Source of the DNA: Tetrahymena thermophila SB210
Taxonomy: Eukaryota > Ciliophora > Oligohymenophorea > Hymenostomatida > Tetrahymenidae
Assembly (NCBI RefSeq): GCF_000189635.1
Contig: NW_002476434.1
Location: 744,001 to 808,000 of the forward strand
DNA: 64,000 nt
Direction: 5' to 3'
A program made the position numbers and the translations under genes. Under the pieces are notes generated by a model. It was not told the origin of the DNA. It did no database searches and saw only the letters and a list, made by a program, of their open reading frames with translations. How positions within the stretch are numbered: the first letter of the stretch is position 1; each line of letters begins with the position of its first letter. Shown one piece after another: positions 12,971 to 23,712 of the stretch.

Positions 12971-14153
12971 TCAAAGATTTGAGTTCACATAATATCTTTC
13001 ATCATGAAATCCGGAATCTCCTGCCTTAGCTTATCTATACTTTCTCATTCCAACAAATACCAAACTAATTACAAAGGCTATGCTTGCTATTATTAGTATT
13101 ATTTTTCCTAGTGACATTGATGAATCTGAAGATTTATCATTCTGCAAACTTCCTTCTCCCTCTTCTTCTTCATCATCTTCATCTTAGTCTTAATTTTGTT
13201 TATTTTCCTATCTGCTTTTTTCTTCTTGATCTCTTTTCTTTTAATATTCTTAGTAAGCTTTTCCTCCATAAGCATAAATTTAATCCTTAAGCTTGATAAG
13301 AGTTTCCCAGTCAGTATCAATTAAGAGTTCACTTAACTAGCTATCTGTATAGAATATTTCTAATATATCTATTTATATTTTAAAAATTAATCTACATACT
13401 AATTTATTTAATTTAATTATATTATTTTTACCTTATCCAGAAGCTTGAGATTTTGCCATCTTCATAAAGATGTTTACAAGCTTATTTCTCATTTATTCAT
13501 CAGTTAATTTTTAAAGAACTAATTCTAAACTTTTTTAGATTTTTTTAACATCCTTTAAATAATTCATAGCAAGATCGATGTCACTTTCATTAACATTTTT
13601 GTACTTTATTAAAAATTTCTTGAGAGAATCAAGATCTTTAAAAGATTAAACGAGAGCTTCTTTTGTTCCATATTACTCAAAAAGCTTATTGACTATGGCA
13701 TTAACAAGAATTTATTAGTTTTCTTGATCTTAGATATCTTTCATAAAGGTGTCCTCAGAAAAGCGCCCTTTAAGTTCTGATGGATTCTCTTTTCTGATTT
13801 CTTAGATAAGTTAACTGAGAGTAGAGTATTTGCCTTAGAAAATAGCCTCTATAAATCCATCTACTTCAGCTTTCATTTCCTTTATTTTAACTTAATCTTT
13901 TTGATGTAATGCCCAATCATAAAGCCTTATTTCCCCTAAAGCTATACTTTTTAAGAATTGCTAAATGAACTTTAATTGCATTTAATTAACTCCATTTTCA
14001 TCTACACTAGACATGTATTTTTCAAATAAATCTTTAATTTTATCAACAAATATTTTGCTTGCACTATCAAAAAGTCCTATATCTGCCTTCACGGTAATGG
14101 AAGAAAGAGTGCTTATCAGAATTATTGATAATAAAAAGTGTTGTATTTTCATT
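12971..14153 (-). CDS. Secreted/type I membrane protein, tandem paralogue 2, with one-base frame break
   Basis: Exons 14153-13432 and 13368-12971. The layout matches paralogue 1: signal peptide (MKIQHFLLSIILISTLSS), helical ectodomain, acidic linker (QDQDEDDEEEEGEG), a transmembrane segment (SLGKIILIIASIAFVISLVF) and a short basic tail ending NSNL. The intron sits at the equivalent place. The exons sum to 1120 bases, one more than a multiple of three. The signal-peptide frame runs into a TGA soon after the run of three G near 14090-14100 (plus strand TAATGGGAAG). The mature frame starts immediately after and stays open to the end. With one base fewer the protein would be 372 residues with a typical cleavage site after VKA. 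Possible causes are an assembly error, a real insertion that inactivates the gene, or an unseen first exon. Function unknown. Confidence 0.7.
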
Positions 14154-14739
14154 TTGGAAATTCCTTTTAAATATGTATTTATTATTTTTTTTTGTATTTT
14201 TTAATTTAGGTTTTTTATAATAATTTGACTTATTCCATAAATTTCTTTCTTTTTTATCTGATAAAAAGCTAATTATGTAGATTTTTAATCATTTGATCTA
14301 TCTAAATTACTAAGTAAATTGCAAAAGAGTTTTTTAATTATTTTAAAAGCATACATTCATATTAAAATTAGCTAAATACCTATCAGATCAGCATCTACTA
14401 ATCTTTATTAAGCCAATAGCAAAAAATAATTCTTTTATCAATTAATTTTGAGAATTTTTATAATTATAAAATATCTAAATTTTTTATTTCTACTTCAAAA
14501 TTTAATAAAAATATTTGGGAAACTTGTTCTTAATATTAAAAATTTCTAAAAAAGGGAAATAAATGTTAATTAAGAAACAGATTTTAAATCTCATAAGGAA
14601 ATATTATAAAATAAAGCTTTACTAAGATAGATCAATTAATTAATTGAATATATATATACAATTTTAGAGTCTTTAAAAAATTATTTGGTTTTTTAAATTA
14701 ATATCAATTGATAAATAATTCAAAATTTATTTATTTATT
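14154..14739. other. Intergenic AT-rich spacer
   Basis: 586 bp with A/T runs and no coding signal seen. Confidence 0.6.
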
Positions 14740-15515
14740 TCATTTTTTGTAGAGCTTCTCCCAATCATCAAGATACAATTTCATATTTTCAACATAAATT
14801 TATGTCTTCTTTCTGTAATCTGCAATTTTCTTTTTACTTTTTAAAATAAAAAAAATGAATTTATTAATTAATTTATTATTGAATTTTATTTCAAGATAAA
14901 AGTAATTTAAAGATTAAAATAAAAAATTATTGCTTTCTTTTTTATTATTTTTAGATATATTCTTGTAGCAAATTCTATAAATTTCTAATTAATAATATTT
15001 TGATGGAGTGAATCAAATAAATTCATAATCTCTTAGGCAGATAAAAAATCAAATTAAACAGTAGACTATAAACCGAATTGATTTTACCTTAACATATATT
15101 CATCTTGGGATAAGTTCATTTCTTCAATCTATTTTAAATCTTAAGGAAGAGCATAGAAAATCTTGCTTTCAGGTCTTTTGGATTTTCTGAATTCATGAAA
15201 CTTATCTAACTCTATATTATTTGAATAAAATTATTTAATAAAATTAATTATCTCTCTTTTAAGATTAAATTGCTATGAAATTTAAGATGTGTGATTAAAT
15301 TTTAGTTCAAAAATTGAAGGTAAATTACCAAATTAACAGTTTTGCATGCAAGTTTCAGATTCTTTATTATTCAAGTCTTTAAGACATAAATATTGACACT
15401 TATGGAATAAATAAAAGGAGCGAATTTTAATCTTTTTTTTTTCTATGGAGGCTTCGTTAACGAACTTTAAATATGCTTAGTTTTTTAACTAAGTGGTAGG
15501 GTCTGATGACATCAT
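14740..15515 (-). CDS. Twin-CX3C (small Tim-like) protein with C-terminal extension
   Basis: Exons 15515-15088 and 14836-14740 give 174 residues. The region KCQYLCLKDLNNKESETCMQ then NC shows two CX3C motifs, CQYLC and CMQNC, separated by 11 residues. This is the signature of the Tim9/Tim10/Tim8/Tim13 zinc-finger-like chaperones of the mitochondrial intermembrane space, which fold by disulphide formation. Known small Tims are about 70-110 residues. Here about 100 further residues follow, largely helical and charged, ending VENMKLYLDDWEKLYKK. The protein could be a divergent small Tim or a ciliate-specific subunit of an inner-membrane complex built on that fold. No presequence is obvious, as expected for this family. 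It is divergently transcribed from the gamma-glutamyl hydrolase gene across a 512-bp spacer. The start is the first of two adjacent ATGs. Confidence 0.72.
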
Positions 15516-16027
15516 TCTAGATTTACTTTTTTTATATTTATCTATGAGTTTGTTTGCTTATTTGCTTAGATGTTTATCTTATAAATTTTTAATAAATAGA
15601 AGAATCTAAATATTAGATTTAATTTTAATATTATTCTTTCTTGATTTTACTAATTTTATATTTATATACAAAAACACTGAAGAAGGTAATATATTATCTA
15701 TACTTTTAATCAAATTAAAGGGTTTTTATTCATCTATTTCTACCAGTACTTTTCTGGAAATCTTTAAAAACAGTTAAAAATTATTTGGCTATTTCAAAAA
15801 TATAGAAATTTAACAAAAATATTATTTTCAGTTAGTTTATCTCTCTAAAAATTAAGCTAAATTTAAATTAGAAAAATACTGAGTTTTAATAGATATCACA
15901 AGGGTTAAATTACTTTATTTAAATTTTAACATATAAAATTCATTTCTTATTTTAAAATATCATATTTTTGATTTTTTTAAAATTTTATTTAATATATCCT
16001 TTGTCATATTAATATTTTTGATAAAAA
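15516..16027. promoter_or_regulatory. Divergent intergenic region (promoter space)
   Basis: 512 bp between two divergent genes. AT-rich with long A and T runs. It must hold both promoters, but no specific element could be identified. Confidence 0.4.
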
Positions 16028-17068
16028 ATGAACAAAGTTTTATCTTTTTATATCTTTTTTTCATTTTGTTTGCTTAAAGCTTGTGCTTTCAAAAAAAATA
16101 CATTTGAAAACTATGAATTGAATTAATTCAATTTATCAGAGAAAGATGGCTACCCTGTGATAGGAATCCTTGATAGCCCTGTCACGAGGTTTCTAAAAAG
16201 CAGTACTATTGATAAGAGAGATACAATGATTCCCTCTTCATATGTTAAGTTTATAGAATATACAGGAGCTCATGTCTTGAGGATACCTTACAAAGCAAGC
16301 GAAAGCAGATTAGATTATTTTATGCAAAATATAAATGGACTTATCTTGACTGGAGGATCTTAGCTAGTTAGAAATGAAACAACAAAAATGATGTCTGAAT
16401 ATGGCAGAAAAGTAAAATATCTTTTAAAAAAGGCCATAGAAATCAATGAAAATGGGAACACTTTTCCTGTGTATGGAATTTGTAATGGATTTTCTTAAAT
16501 TGTTTGTTCTATGAGCACAAATGATACAAACATTTGCGATGTACTCACTTATAAGCACCACAAAGCAGAGAGAGAGAAAATATAATTTACAGACCCACTT
16601 ATTTAGCCATTCTCATCAATGAAAAAATAAATTATTGATAGATTATAAAAAGAAAATCAATTGTTATTTTATCATTCTCTCTATTTAGAACCTTAGTTCT
16701 TTTAATAGAATCGCTTATTAAATTCTCAGTTTTAGATATCAAGTTAGTCGTCTAATTATTAGGATGTACAATTTATTTCCTCAATACACCACATTAATTA
16801 TCCAATATTTGCTGATGTTTTTCACCCAGAAAAAGCAGCCTTTGAATGGAAGCCAAATTATATCAGTCATAAGAAAGAATCAATATTTTTTTCATTTTAT
16901 ATTGCCAAATATTTTATACAATAAGCAAGTAAAAATACTCATACAATTTCAGAGGAATTAATTTAAGATTTTTTAGAGTTTAAAGAGGACTCAAATCTCA
17001 TCGAAACTCCTACACTTAGCTATTAATCAATTTACTTATTTAAATACAATTCTACATATTTATAATGA
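16028..17068 (+). CDS. GGH: Gamma-glutamyl hydrolase (folate polyglutamate hydrolase)
   Basis: One exon, 346 residues. The N-terminus is a signal peptide (LSFYIFFSFCLLKACAF), consistent with lysosomal or secreted placement. The class I glutamine amidotransferase-like fold of peptidase family C26 is clear: PVIGILDSPVTR near the start of the mature part, GAHVLRIPYKAS, NGLILTGGSQ, then the nucleophile motif YGICNGFSQ with Cys152. The catalytic histidine region is NYPIFADVFHPEKAAFEW with His266 and Glu268. The enzyme removes gamma-linked glutamates from folate polyglutamates and so controls folate retention. The length is close to animal and plant GGH plus a short C-terminal extension rich in S/T. 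In-frame TAA/TAG codons fall at Gln positions. The start is the ATG directly before the signal peptide, and the stop is TGA after a TAA. Confidence 0.95.
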
Positions 17069-17443
17069 ATTTATTCTTTATTTACTTAACCCTTAATCTC
17101 AATTCAATCAAAAATTATTTGTTTTATTTTATGTTTATTTATCTTGTATTATTTATTTAAATTTTTATTAAAACATTTTAAAATCTTCTGTTTGTATTTT
17201 CATTTAAACTTATTTAAATTAAAGTAAATTTAACAAAAAATTATTTAAAATGTAAATCAATTAATATTTTTCAAAGTTAATGAGATTATTAAAATGAATT
17301 AAAATGCCATGCAATTTTACTTTGTTAAAGACCTAGTATTTTATAACCTGACAATTTTTTAGATAAATACAAAATAAATTACTTCTTTAATAATTAAATT
17401 TAAATGTTTTAGAGTTGAAAAAACATTTAATACATAATGTTTT
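17069..17443. other. Convergent intergenic spacer
   Basis: 375 bp between convergent stops. AT-rich, and it serves as 3' flank for both genes. No hairpin terminator is expected in a ciliate. Confidence 0.6.
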
Positions 17444-19129
17444 TCATTAAAATATAGATTTTCCTTTAAATTCTAAAGTATACATTTATCTGTTAGAATC
17501 AAAGTTTTATTGAAATTCTTATCTGAAAAATTAAAACGAATCTCTTTTTAGAGGATTAAATATGTTTTTAGTTATATTAGCTAAATGGTCTGCTTCTGGC
17601 TTTTGATTTGAAAAAGCTATATTATTTAAAAATAGTTCTATTAATTTTGCATTGTACAAATTGAATTCTAATGTCCTAAGTGGATATCTAATTAAATTAA
17701 CTATCTTTGCTTCATATGGAATAGCTAAACCTATATCACCTTATTGAATATGATCCATATCTTTAACATAACAGATCAAGCTTTTTTCTTTTTATTGACA
17801 ATTTTAAAATATTTTCTAATTTCTTTAATCTATCTCAGCCCAAAGCATAGTCTTACTGTTTAATTAATTAAAAGCAATATTTAAAAAATAATTTAAATTA
17901 ATTTTATTTATTGATGATTTACTTAAATGATTCTGAATTTATATATAATACTGGTATATTAAGTTTTTATTCTAAATAGGAGTCTTTCATGGGGAAAAGC
18001 CAAGGATCTAAACAGACTAAAGCTTTTACATGCTCTGTATATTTAAAAGCGGAGCATTATACTGTGGCTCCTCCATACGAATGCCCCATTAAAGTTATGT
18101 TATTTTTATCTAAACTTAAATTCTATTTAAATAACCTGTTTAATTCTTTTTCATCTTAAATAAGATCTATCATGCTTTTAATTTTTGATGCTCTTGCTTC
18201 TAGTTCTTGCTCTTTTACTTCTTTAAATAGATTTTTCCTCAGAACTTTATCTTTTATTTTTTCAACTTCCTTTTCTTTAATCACATCATAATGTTCTACA
18301 CAGAAAACCACATACCTTAAATAATTGTTCAAACAATAAAGATTTATTAAACTTAAATTCTGTATTTAATAATAGAATAAATAAATAAATAAAATATTTA
18401 CCCTAAAGAAGCTAGTTATTTCATAATAATAGAATACATAGTTCGAGATCCCATAAATCCATGTGAAAAAATAATTGGCTTTAAATTAGTTTTTTAAATA
18501 ACTGGAAGATTAGCTTCTACTTTGACTTTATATTTTTTTAAGCCAGAAAGGGCAATATCTAATATAAATCCTGGTACTTTATATTGCTTAAAAATAGAAG
18601 AATAATGATAGTCCCAAAAATCTGACTCAAGCATACATAGATCTCCCTCAGAACTTTCTGAATTACTTTTTTCAGGACTAGTAGGATAATATGCTGTAAT
18701 CATGGAAGATTTTTGCTAGTCAATTGGAAAGCTTGCACAAGATACATTGTATTTAGGGTATTTTTCAGATTACTCAGTCTAATCGATTACTTATGGTATT
18801 TCATAGATAGGAAAGCAAATCATCAAAAGAATATAAAGTGTAGATAGCAAAGCTGAAATGTAAACAACCTCAACTTAAGTGTATGTATGGAATATTTTGT
18901 GAAAAATGCTTAAAATAAAGGAGGGAAGCCATATTATAAACATCCATCTATTTCCTTCTATTTTTGTTTTTACTATTGTTACCAAAAGTATAAATAAAAT
19001 CAAATATGCTTGAGATTTTTTTTATTCAGATGAGCAATTCTTCTTTGAATCACATAAGAATTGCATATAAATCAATCCAACTTGCAAAAGGCATTGAAGG
19101 ATTTCAAGCATGCTTACTTTTCTCTTCAT
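17444..19129 (-). CDS. PAF-acetylhydrolase-type phospholipase/lipase
   Basis: Exons 19129-18402, 18315-17923 and 17855-17444 give 510 residues. The N-terminal 130 residues contain about three hydrophobic, membrane-spanning stretches (e.g. YLILFILLVTIVKT, STLYILLMICFPIY). The C-terminal domain is an alpha/beta hydrolase of the PAF-AH (isoform II / plasma) family. It shows PIIFSHGFMGSRTMYS (oxyanion region), the nucleophile elbow LMGHSYGGATV with Ser322, ALVCLDPWLFPM with the acid Asp346, and DMDHIQQGD with His409. The family hydrolyses short or oxidised sn-2 acyl groups of phospholipids. Animal PAF-AH II and the plasma enzyme lack this multi-span N-terminus, so membrane anchoring here is a lineage feature. 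The final exon extends past an alternative frame stop to TGA at 17444. Confidence 0.92.
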
Positions 19130-19931
19130 TTTAAATTAGGATATTTTACTTATAAATAACTTTTTTTTATTAATTTAAAGTTAATTTGATTTATTAAGCT
19201 TGCTATTTCTTTAAGCAATTTAAATAAATCAATATTAAATTATAATGTAAAATGGAAATTTAACATCTAGTATTACTTATATTTATATTATCTTGTTTTA
19301 GAAGTGAATAATCTTTAAAGATTATTACAATATTTTCTTACAATTTTAAGCAGAATACTTTAAATTTTAATTCACAAGAAAAAGAAAGAGAAAGTTTCTT
19401 AAAAATGTAATTAAATTATTATTTATTCATATCTAATTAATACCATCGTTCCCTAAAAATTCTTTAACTTTTAATGATTTATTAATTACTAAACTTATTC
19501 ATATTTATTTTTTTTGAGAAAAATATTTTTCTGTTTTAATGCATTAAAATAAATTTTAATTTTATTTAACAATTTCAATCAAACTTAAATAAATTTAATA
19601 GCTCAAAATCCTAATTAAAGCCTTCTTTCCCTATTTTAATATTAATTAATTACCAAATATTTTTAATCACTAATAACAAAATATTCCAAAATTTAAACAA
19701 AAAATATATATATTTTTAATTAGTGTTTGTATTTATAACTTTTATAAATATATTTCATCCATCAAACATAAAATTTTGAATTTTTTATTGAGTAAATTGA
19801 ATAAATAATATAATATCAAAAAATAAAATAATTAGATTAATAATATTAGTTTTTATATAGTAGCATAAAAGTATAATATTAATTAATCGATATATGAATT
19901 TTTTTAATTGTTTCATTTATTTATTTTATCG
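19130..19931. other. Intergenic AT-rich spacer
   Basis: About 800 bp, over 80% A/T by eye. Nothing coding seen. Confidence 0.6.
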
Positions 19932-20210
19932 TCAAAAATATAGTTTCACTGCAATATAGCCTAATGCTACTACTGCAAAAAAAGTAGCAAATTCTGATAA
20001 TCTAAAGCCTGTTCCAAATCTCTATGAAATGGCAACTATTGATCCAGAAGAAACAGCACCCCCACTTGCTACTGCTGCTCTTGACATCATAGTAGCACCA
20101 TAGCTTCCTCGAGCGATTCCAGTTGATTTAAACCCAGCTAAGAAAAAAACAGCTTTTGCAGCTAAATAAATTCCTGCAATTATAGCAATAATCTAAATAA
20201 AATCACTCAT
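19932..20210 (-). CDS. ISG12/IFI6-27-type small membrane protein
   Basis: Single exon, 92 residues, with ATG and TGA well defined. It has three hydrophobic segments: IIAIIAGIYLAAKAVFFLAG, a central A/G/S-rich stretch (GATMMSRAAVASGGAVSSGS) and ATFFAVVALGYIAVKLYF. The central motif (GF..TGIARGS.GA.MMS..A.ASGG.VSSGS.VA..Q..G) matches the pattern of the interferon-induced 6-16 / ISG12 family (IFI6, IFI27). This is a small family of Gly/Ala-rich hydrophobic proteins placed in mitochondria, ER or nuclear envelope in animals. Members outside animals are known but poorly studied. In a unicellular ciliate an interferon role is excluded, so a membrane or organelle stress role is only inference. The base composition is distinctly more GC-rich than the flanks, which supports selection for coding. 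Confidence 0.72.
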
Positions 20211-23100
20211 TATTTTTATTATTTGATAGTTTTTATTTTATGAAATTTATACAAATTATTTTTATTATAAAAAGATTGATATTAATTGAGTTTTAATTTA
20301 AATAGATAATTGTATAGCTTTAAAATAATCATTATATTTTTATTACCTAAATATGAGTCATTTTTGTTAATATATGACAAATTTTTTTTATTTTAATATA
20401 TCAATAAATTTTAAAATAAAAGTGTTTTATTTTTTAATCAAAACTGAATGAATTAAAAATTTAAGTATTTTTTTTAATTAGTGAAAACAAAATTAGTACA
20501 ATATCATATGGATCTTTAGCTTGCTAATTTTAAAGTGTAGACATTTGAAGATTTTGAGAGTATTTGCTGTTAATGAGATATCAGTTTGATAATTTATTAA
20601 GTACTAATTCGGTATATTAATTTAATAAAATTGACAATATATTTTTTACTTAAAATATTAGTTTTTTTCTATTTTTTGATAAAATATGACAAATATGTTT
20701 CTACATATCATCAAATTTTAAAATAGAAGTCTTTTATTTTTTAATTAAAATTGATAGAGTTAATAAATTTAAGCACTCTTTCTTAAATGAAATAAAAATT
20801 AGTCAAATTTCTTATAGATCTTTAGTTTGCTATTTTAAAGTGAGACACTTTAATATTTTGAGAAATTCAGAATACTTTCTTTTTATTGAGATATCTTGAT
20901 ATTTTATTAAGGGTTTTAATTGAAAAATAATTTAAATAGATGACTTATTTTGATAAAATATGACAAATTTTTTTTATATAAAAATATCATCAAATTTTAA
21001 AATAAAAGTGTATTTTTTAATCAAATTTGATAGAAAACAAAAATTTAAGTAATTTTTTTTATTAGTGAAAACTAAATCAGTACAATACATTATGGATCTT
21101 TGGCTTGCTTGCTAATTTTAAAGTATAGACATTTGAAGATTTAGAGAATATTTGCTGTTAATGAGATATCAACATGACAATTTATTAAGTACTAATTTGG
21201 TATAATAATTTTATAAAATTATTTTAGAAACTTGTTTATTAAAAAGTTTTAAAATTCACAATATATTTTTTACTTCAAATATTAATTAGTTTTCTTCTCT
21301 TTTTTTATAAAATATGACAAATATGTTTCTACATATCATCAAATTTTAAAATAAAAGTCTTTTATTTTTTAATTAAAATTGAGAGAGTTTGAAAAAATTT
21401 ATGCTCTTTTTCTTTATTGAAATCAAAATTCTTTGAATTTTTTATAAATTTTTAGTTGCTATTTTTAAAGCGAGACACTTTAAAATTTTGATAAATTCTG
21501 AATACATATTATAATTAAGATATCAGCTTGATATTTTATTAAGTGTTTTAATTTGATAAAATTATTTTTAAAGTTTGTATCTTCAAAAGTTTTAAAATAG
21601 ACAATATTTTTTTTTACATGAATTTGAGTTTTCTTTTCTATTTTGATAAAATTTGACAAATTTTTTTTATTCATTTTAAAATGCAATCAAATTTAAAAAT
21701 AAATTCTTTTCACAAATTTAAGAACCTTTTCTTTAGTAAAATTTCTTATAGATCTTTGGTTTGTTGATTTTAAAGTGTAAATACTTGAAAATTTAAAAAA
21801 ATTCAGAATACTTGTATGTATAATTAAAATATCAGCTAAATAATTTATAAAGAACTAACTAAATTTTTTAATTTTATAAAATTTTTTTATAAGTTTGTAT
21901 GAAAATTTTTAATACTTAAACAAATAAAATAAAAAGAAATTAAAATATGAGAGTAACAATTTATGTAATTATTCTTATAAAATGTTTTAAATTATGAACT
22001 AAGTTTATTAAGTCTATTATTTTATTAGTTCTAATTGATGAAAACACTAATAACAAAAATACTCATAAATTATTTTAAAGATAAGAGTACTAATTTATCT
22101 TGATTTATCTCTTTGTTTTTTTGGATAAAACCATAATTAATATAAAATTTTAATAAATAAAAAATATTAAGAATAAATTATTAAAAAAACATTAAAATTA
22201 AAAGAAATTCACTCAATCTAAATAAAATAATTCTAAATTTTAGAATAAAAAAATAACTATCCTTAAAGTATTCTTAAAGATGTGTGAGTTTTTTATTGAT
22301 TGTTTCTACTTAATCAAGTGTTTTTGATTAATGAAATAGCAAAAGTTATTAGATTTAAATCTTGAATAATCTGAGAGTGAATTTTAGATCATTTTATATA
22401 AATATAAATAAAATAAAGACACTTAACTAAATATATCAAATATATTTAAATAGTATTTATTGATCTATCTTTCTTTAGCTATTTTAAATCACAATAAAGA
22501 TTGAAGCTAATTTTTAAATTAAAGTAAGAACTAAATTTTTTACAAAAAAGTAGAGGATATAAGCAATTAAAACAGAAATTTTATACATTTTAAATTATAC
22601 ATGGATTTAAAGAGATTAATTATATAAAGATTTTGTAAATATATACACATAGGAATAGAAAGAGAGCGAATTTAAGATTGAAATGTAATAAAAAGAGGTA
22701 TGTATTTATCAATTATAATCTTCTTTCTAAAATTTTGAATATAAAAAAGGTAGAGAAGATTAAAACTATTGGAAGATAATTTTTTGTTTTTTTAAAGTTT
22801 GAATGTTTGTTTTATTTATATAAGTTTGGTTTTTTTGTTTGTTTTATATAAGTATGTGTTTAAGTGTTTGTTGATTTATTTACTGTTTAACATTTAGTAA
22901 GTACAGTGAGTGAGTGAACTATTGTGTTTGTTTATAATACCTCTATTTATTTTTAAAGTACCTTGAAAAGTAATTTATGAGATTAAAATAACATTTTTTG
23001 TTTATTCATTTTTAAATAAGAATTTATCTAATTTATATTTGTTTAAGCGGATTTTAATTTATTTAGATAACAGATTAACTATTGAAAAAGCTTCACATCT
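20211..23100. other. Gene-poor region with tandem repeats
   Basis: About 2.9 kb without a supported gene. It holds the degenerate repeat array at 20370-21900. The remainder (21900-23100) is AT-rich sequence with no coding signal I trust. Confidence 0.6.
20370..21900. repeat. Degenerate tandem repeat, five units of about 270-355 bp
   Basis: A recurring block starts with a TATGACAAAT-like core at 20373, 20686, 20959, 21313 and 21652. It is followed by ATCAAATTTTAAAATAAAAG, then a GGATCTTTAGCTTGCT-like box, then a GAGATATCAG...TTTATTAAGT box. Spacing is 313, 273, 354 and 339 bp. Units 2 and 4 share a TGTTTCTACAT insert and units 1, 3 and 5 do not, so the array looks like a dimer repeat of about 0.6 kb. 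Units have diverged by substitutions and small indels. No open frame is conserved across units, so it is probably non-coding. Confidence 0.8.
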
Positions 23101-23712
23101 TCACATAATATTCTTTGAGTTCAGATTTTATGGTTGTTATTTTTACATGAGGAATTTAGGAAGAGTAGGAATAATGTTGTTGTTGACTTTACTGAATTTA
23201 TTTTGGAAGCAATTAACATTGAGTCTAAGCATTTATTGTCTTTTTACATTGTCTAGCAAGTCAAATTTTTTACTCAGTTTTAAAGTTTTATATTGTTTTT
23301 AGATCATTTTAGTTTTGTTGGGAGCTTCATGTTATTCATCAACACTTGATCTTTCTCTGCAATAAGGAGATTGCTTTCTTGTTTCCCTTTATGTGTTGTA
23401 AGATCTTTATGAGTTAGAGTTAAATTATTACTAGTTTTACTGTTAATTATTATTAGAATAGAACTTTTAATCTCTATCGTTATAGAAGCTAGTATTTTTA
23501 TTTTATTATAAGCCACTGTGATTATTATTTTTATGGAAGTATTCTCTCCTAGAAGCGTTACTAGCAGCATGAGGTACTGCTGCTGACTCAGATTACGAGT
23601 TAATCAAGAAGTTAAGTGATGAAGATCCTTAAGACTAATTCACGTTAGACATGGGTTTATTCAAAAAATAATTTCTTTCCTAATTAGGATTAATTAAAGT
23701 TGCACCAGACAT
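23101..23712 (-). CDS. Small N/Q/S/R-rich protein, hidden by the reassigned code
   Basis: Single exon, ATG at 23712 and TGA at 23101, 203 residues. It has many internal TAA/TAG codons, which is why standard-code translation misses it. The N-terminal two thirds are N/Q/S/R-rich and low complexity (FYSNNNQQQNQQQFNSNSQR). The C-terminal third has a helical basic segment (KTLKLSKKFDLLDNVKRQQM) followed by FQNKFSKVNNNIIPTLPKF. No known domain is seen. Support comes from composition typical of ciliate proteins, higher GC than the flanks and a clean start and stop. Against it, the plus strand is also open here for about 160 codons (23039-23519), though that reading has an implausibly hydrophobic and Leu/Cys-rich composition and no ATG start. 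The gene is isolated in an 11-kb gene-poor stretch. Confidence 0.6.

Noticed and set aside
23304-23570. Minus-strand 88-codon standard ORF
   Set aside because: It overlaps the better supported 203-codon minus-strand gene in another frame and has a weaker composition.
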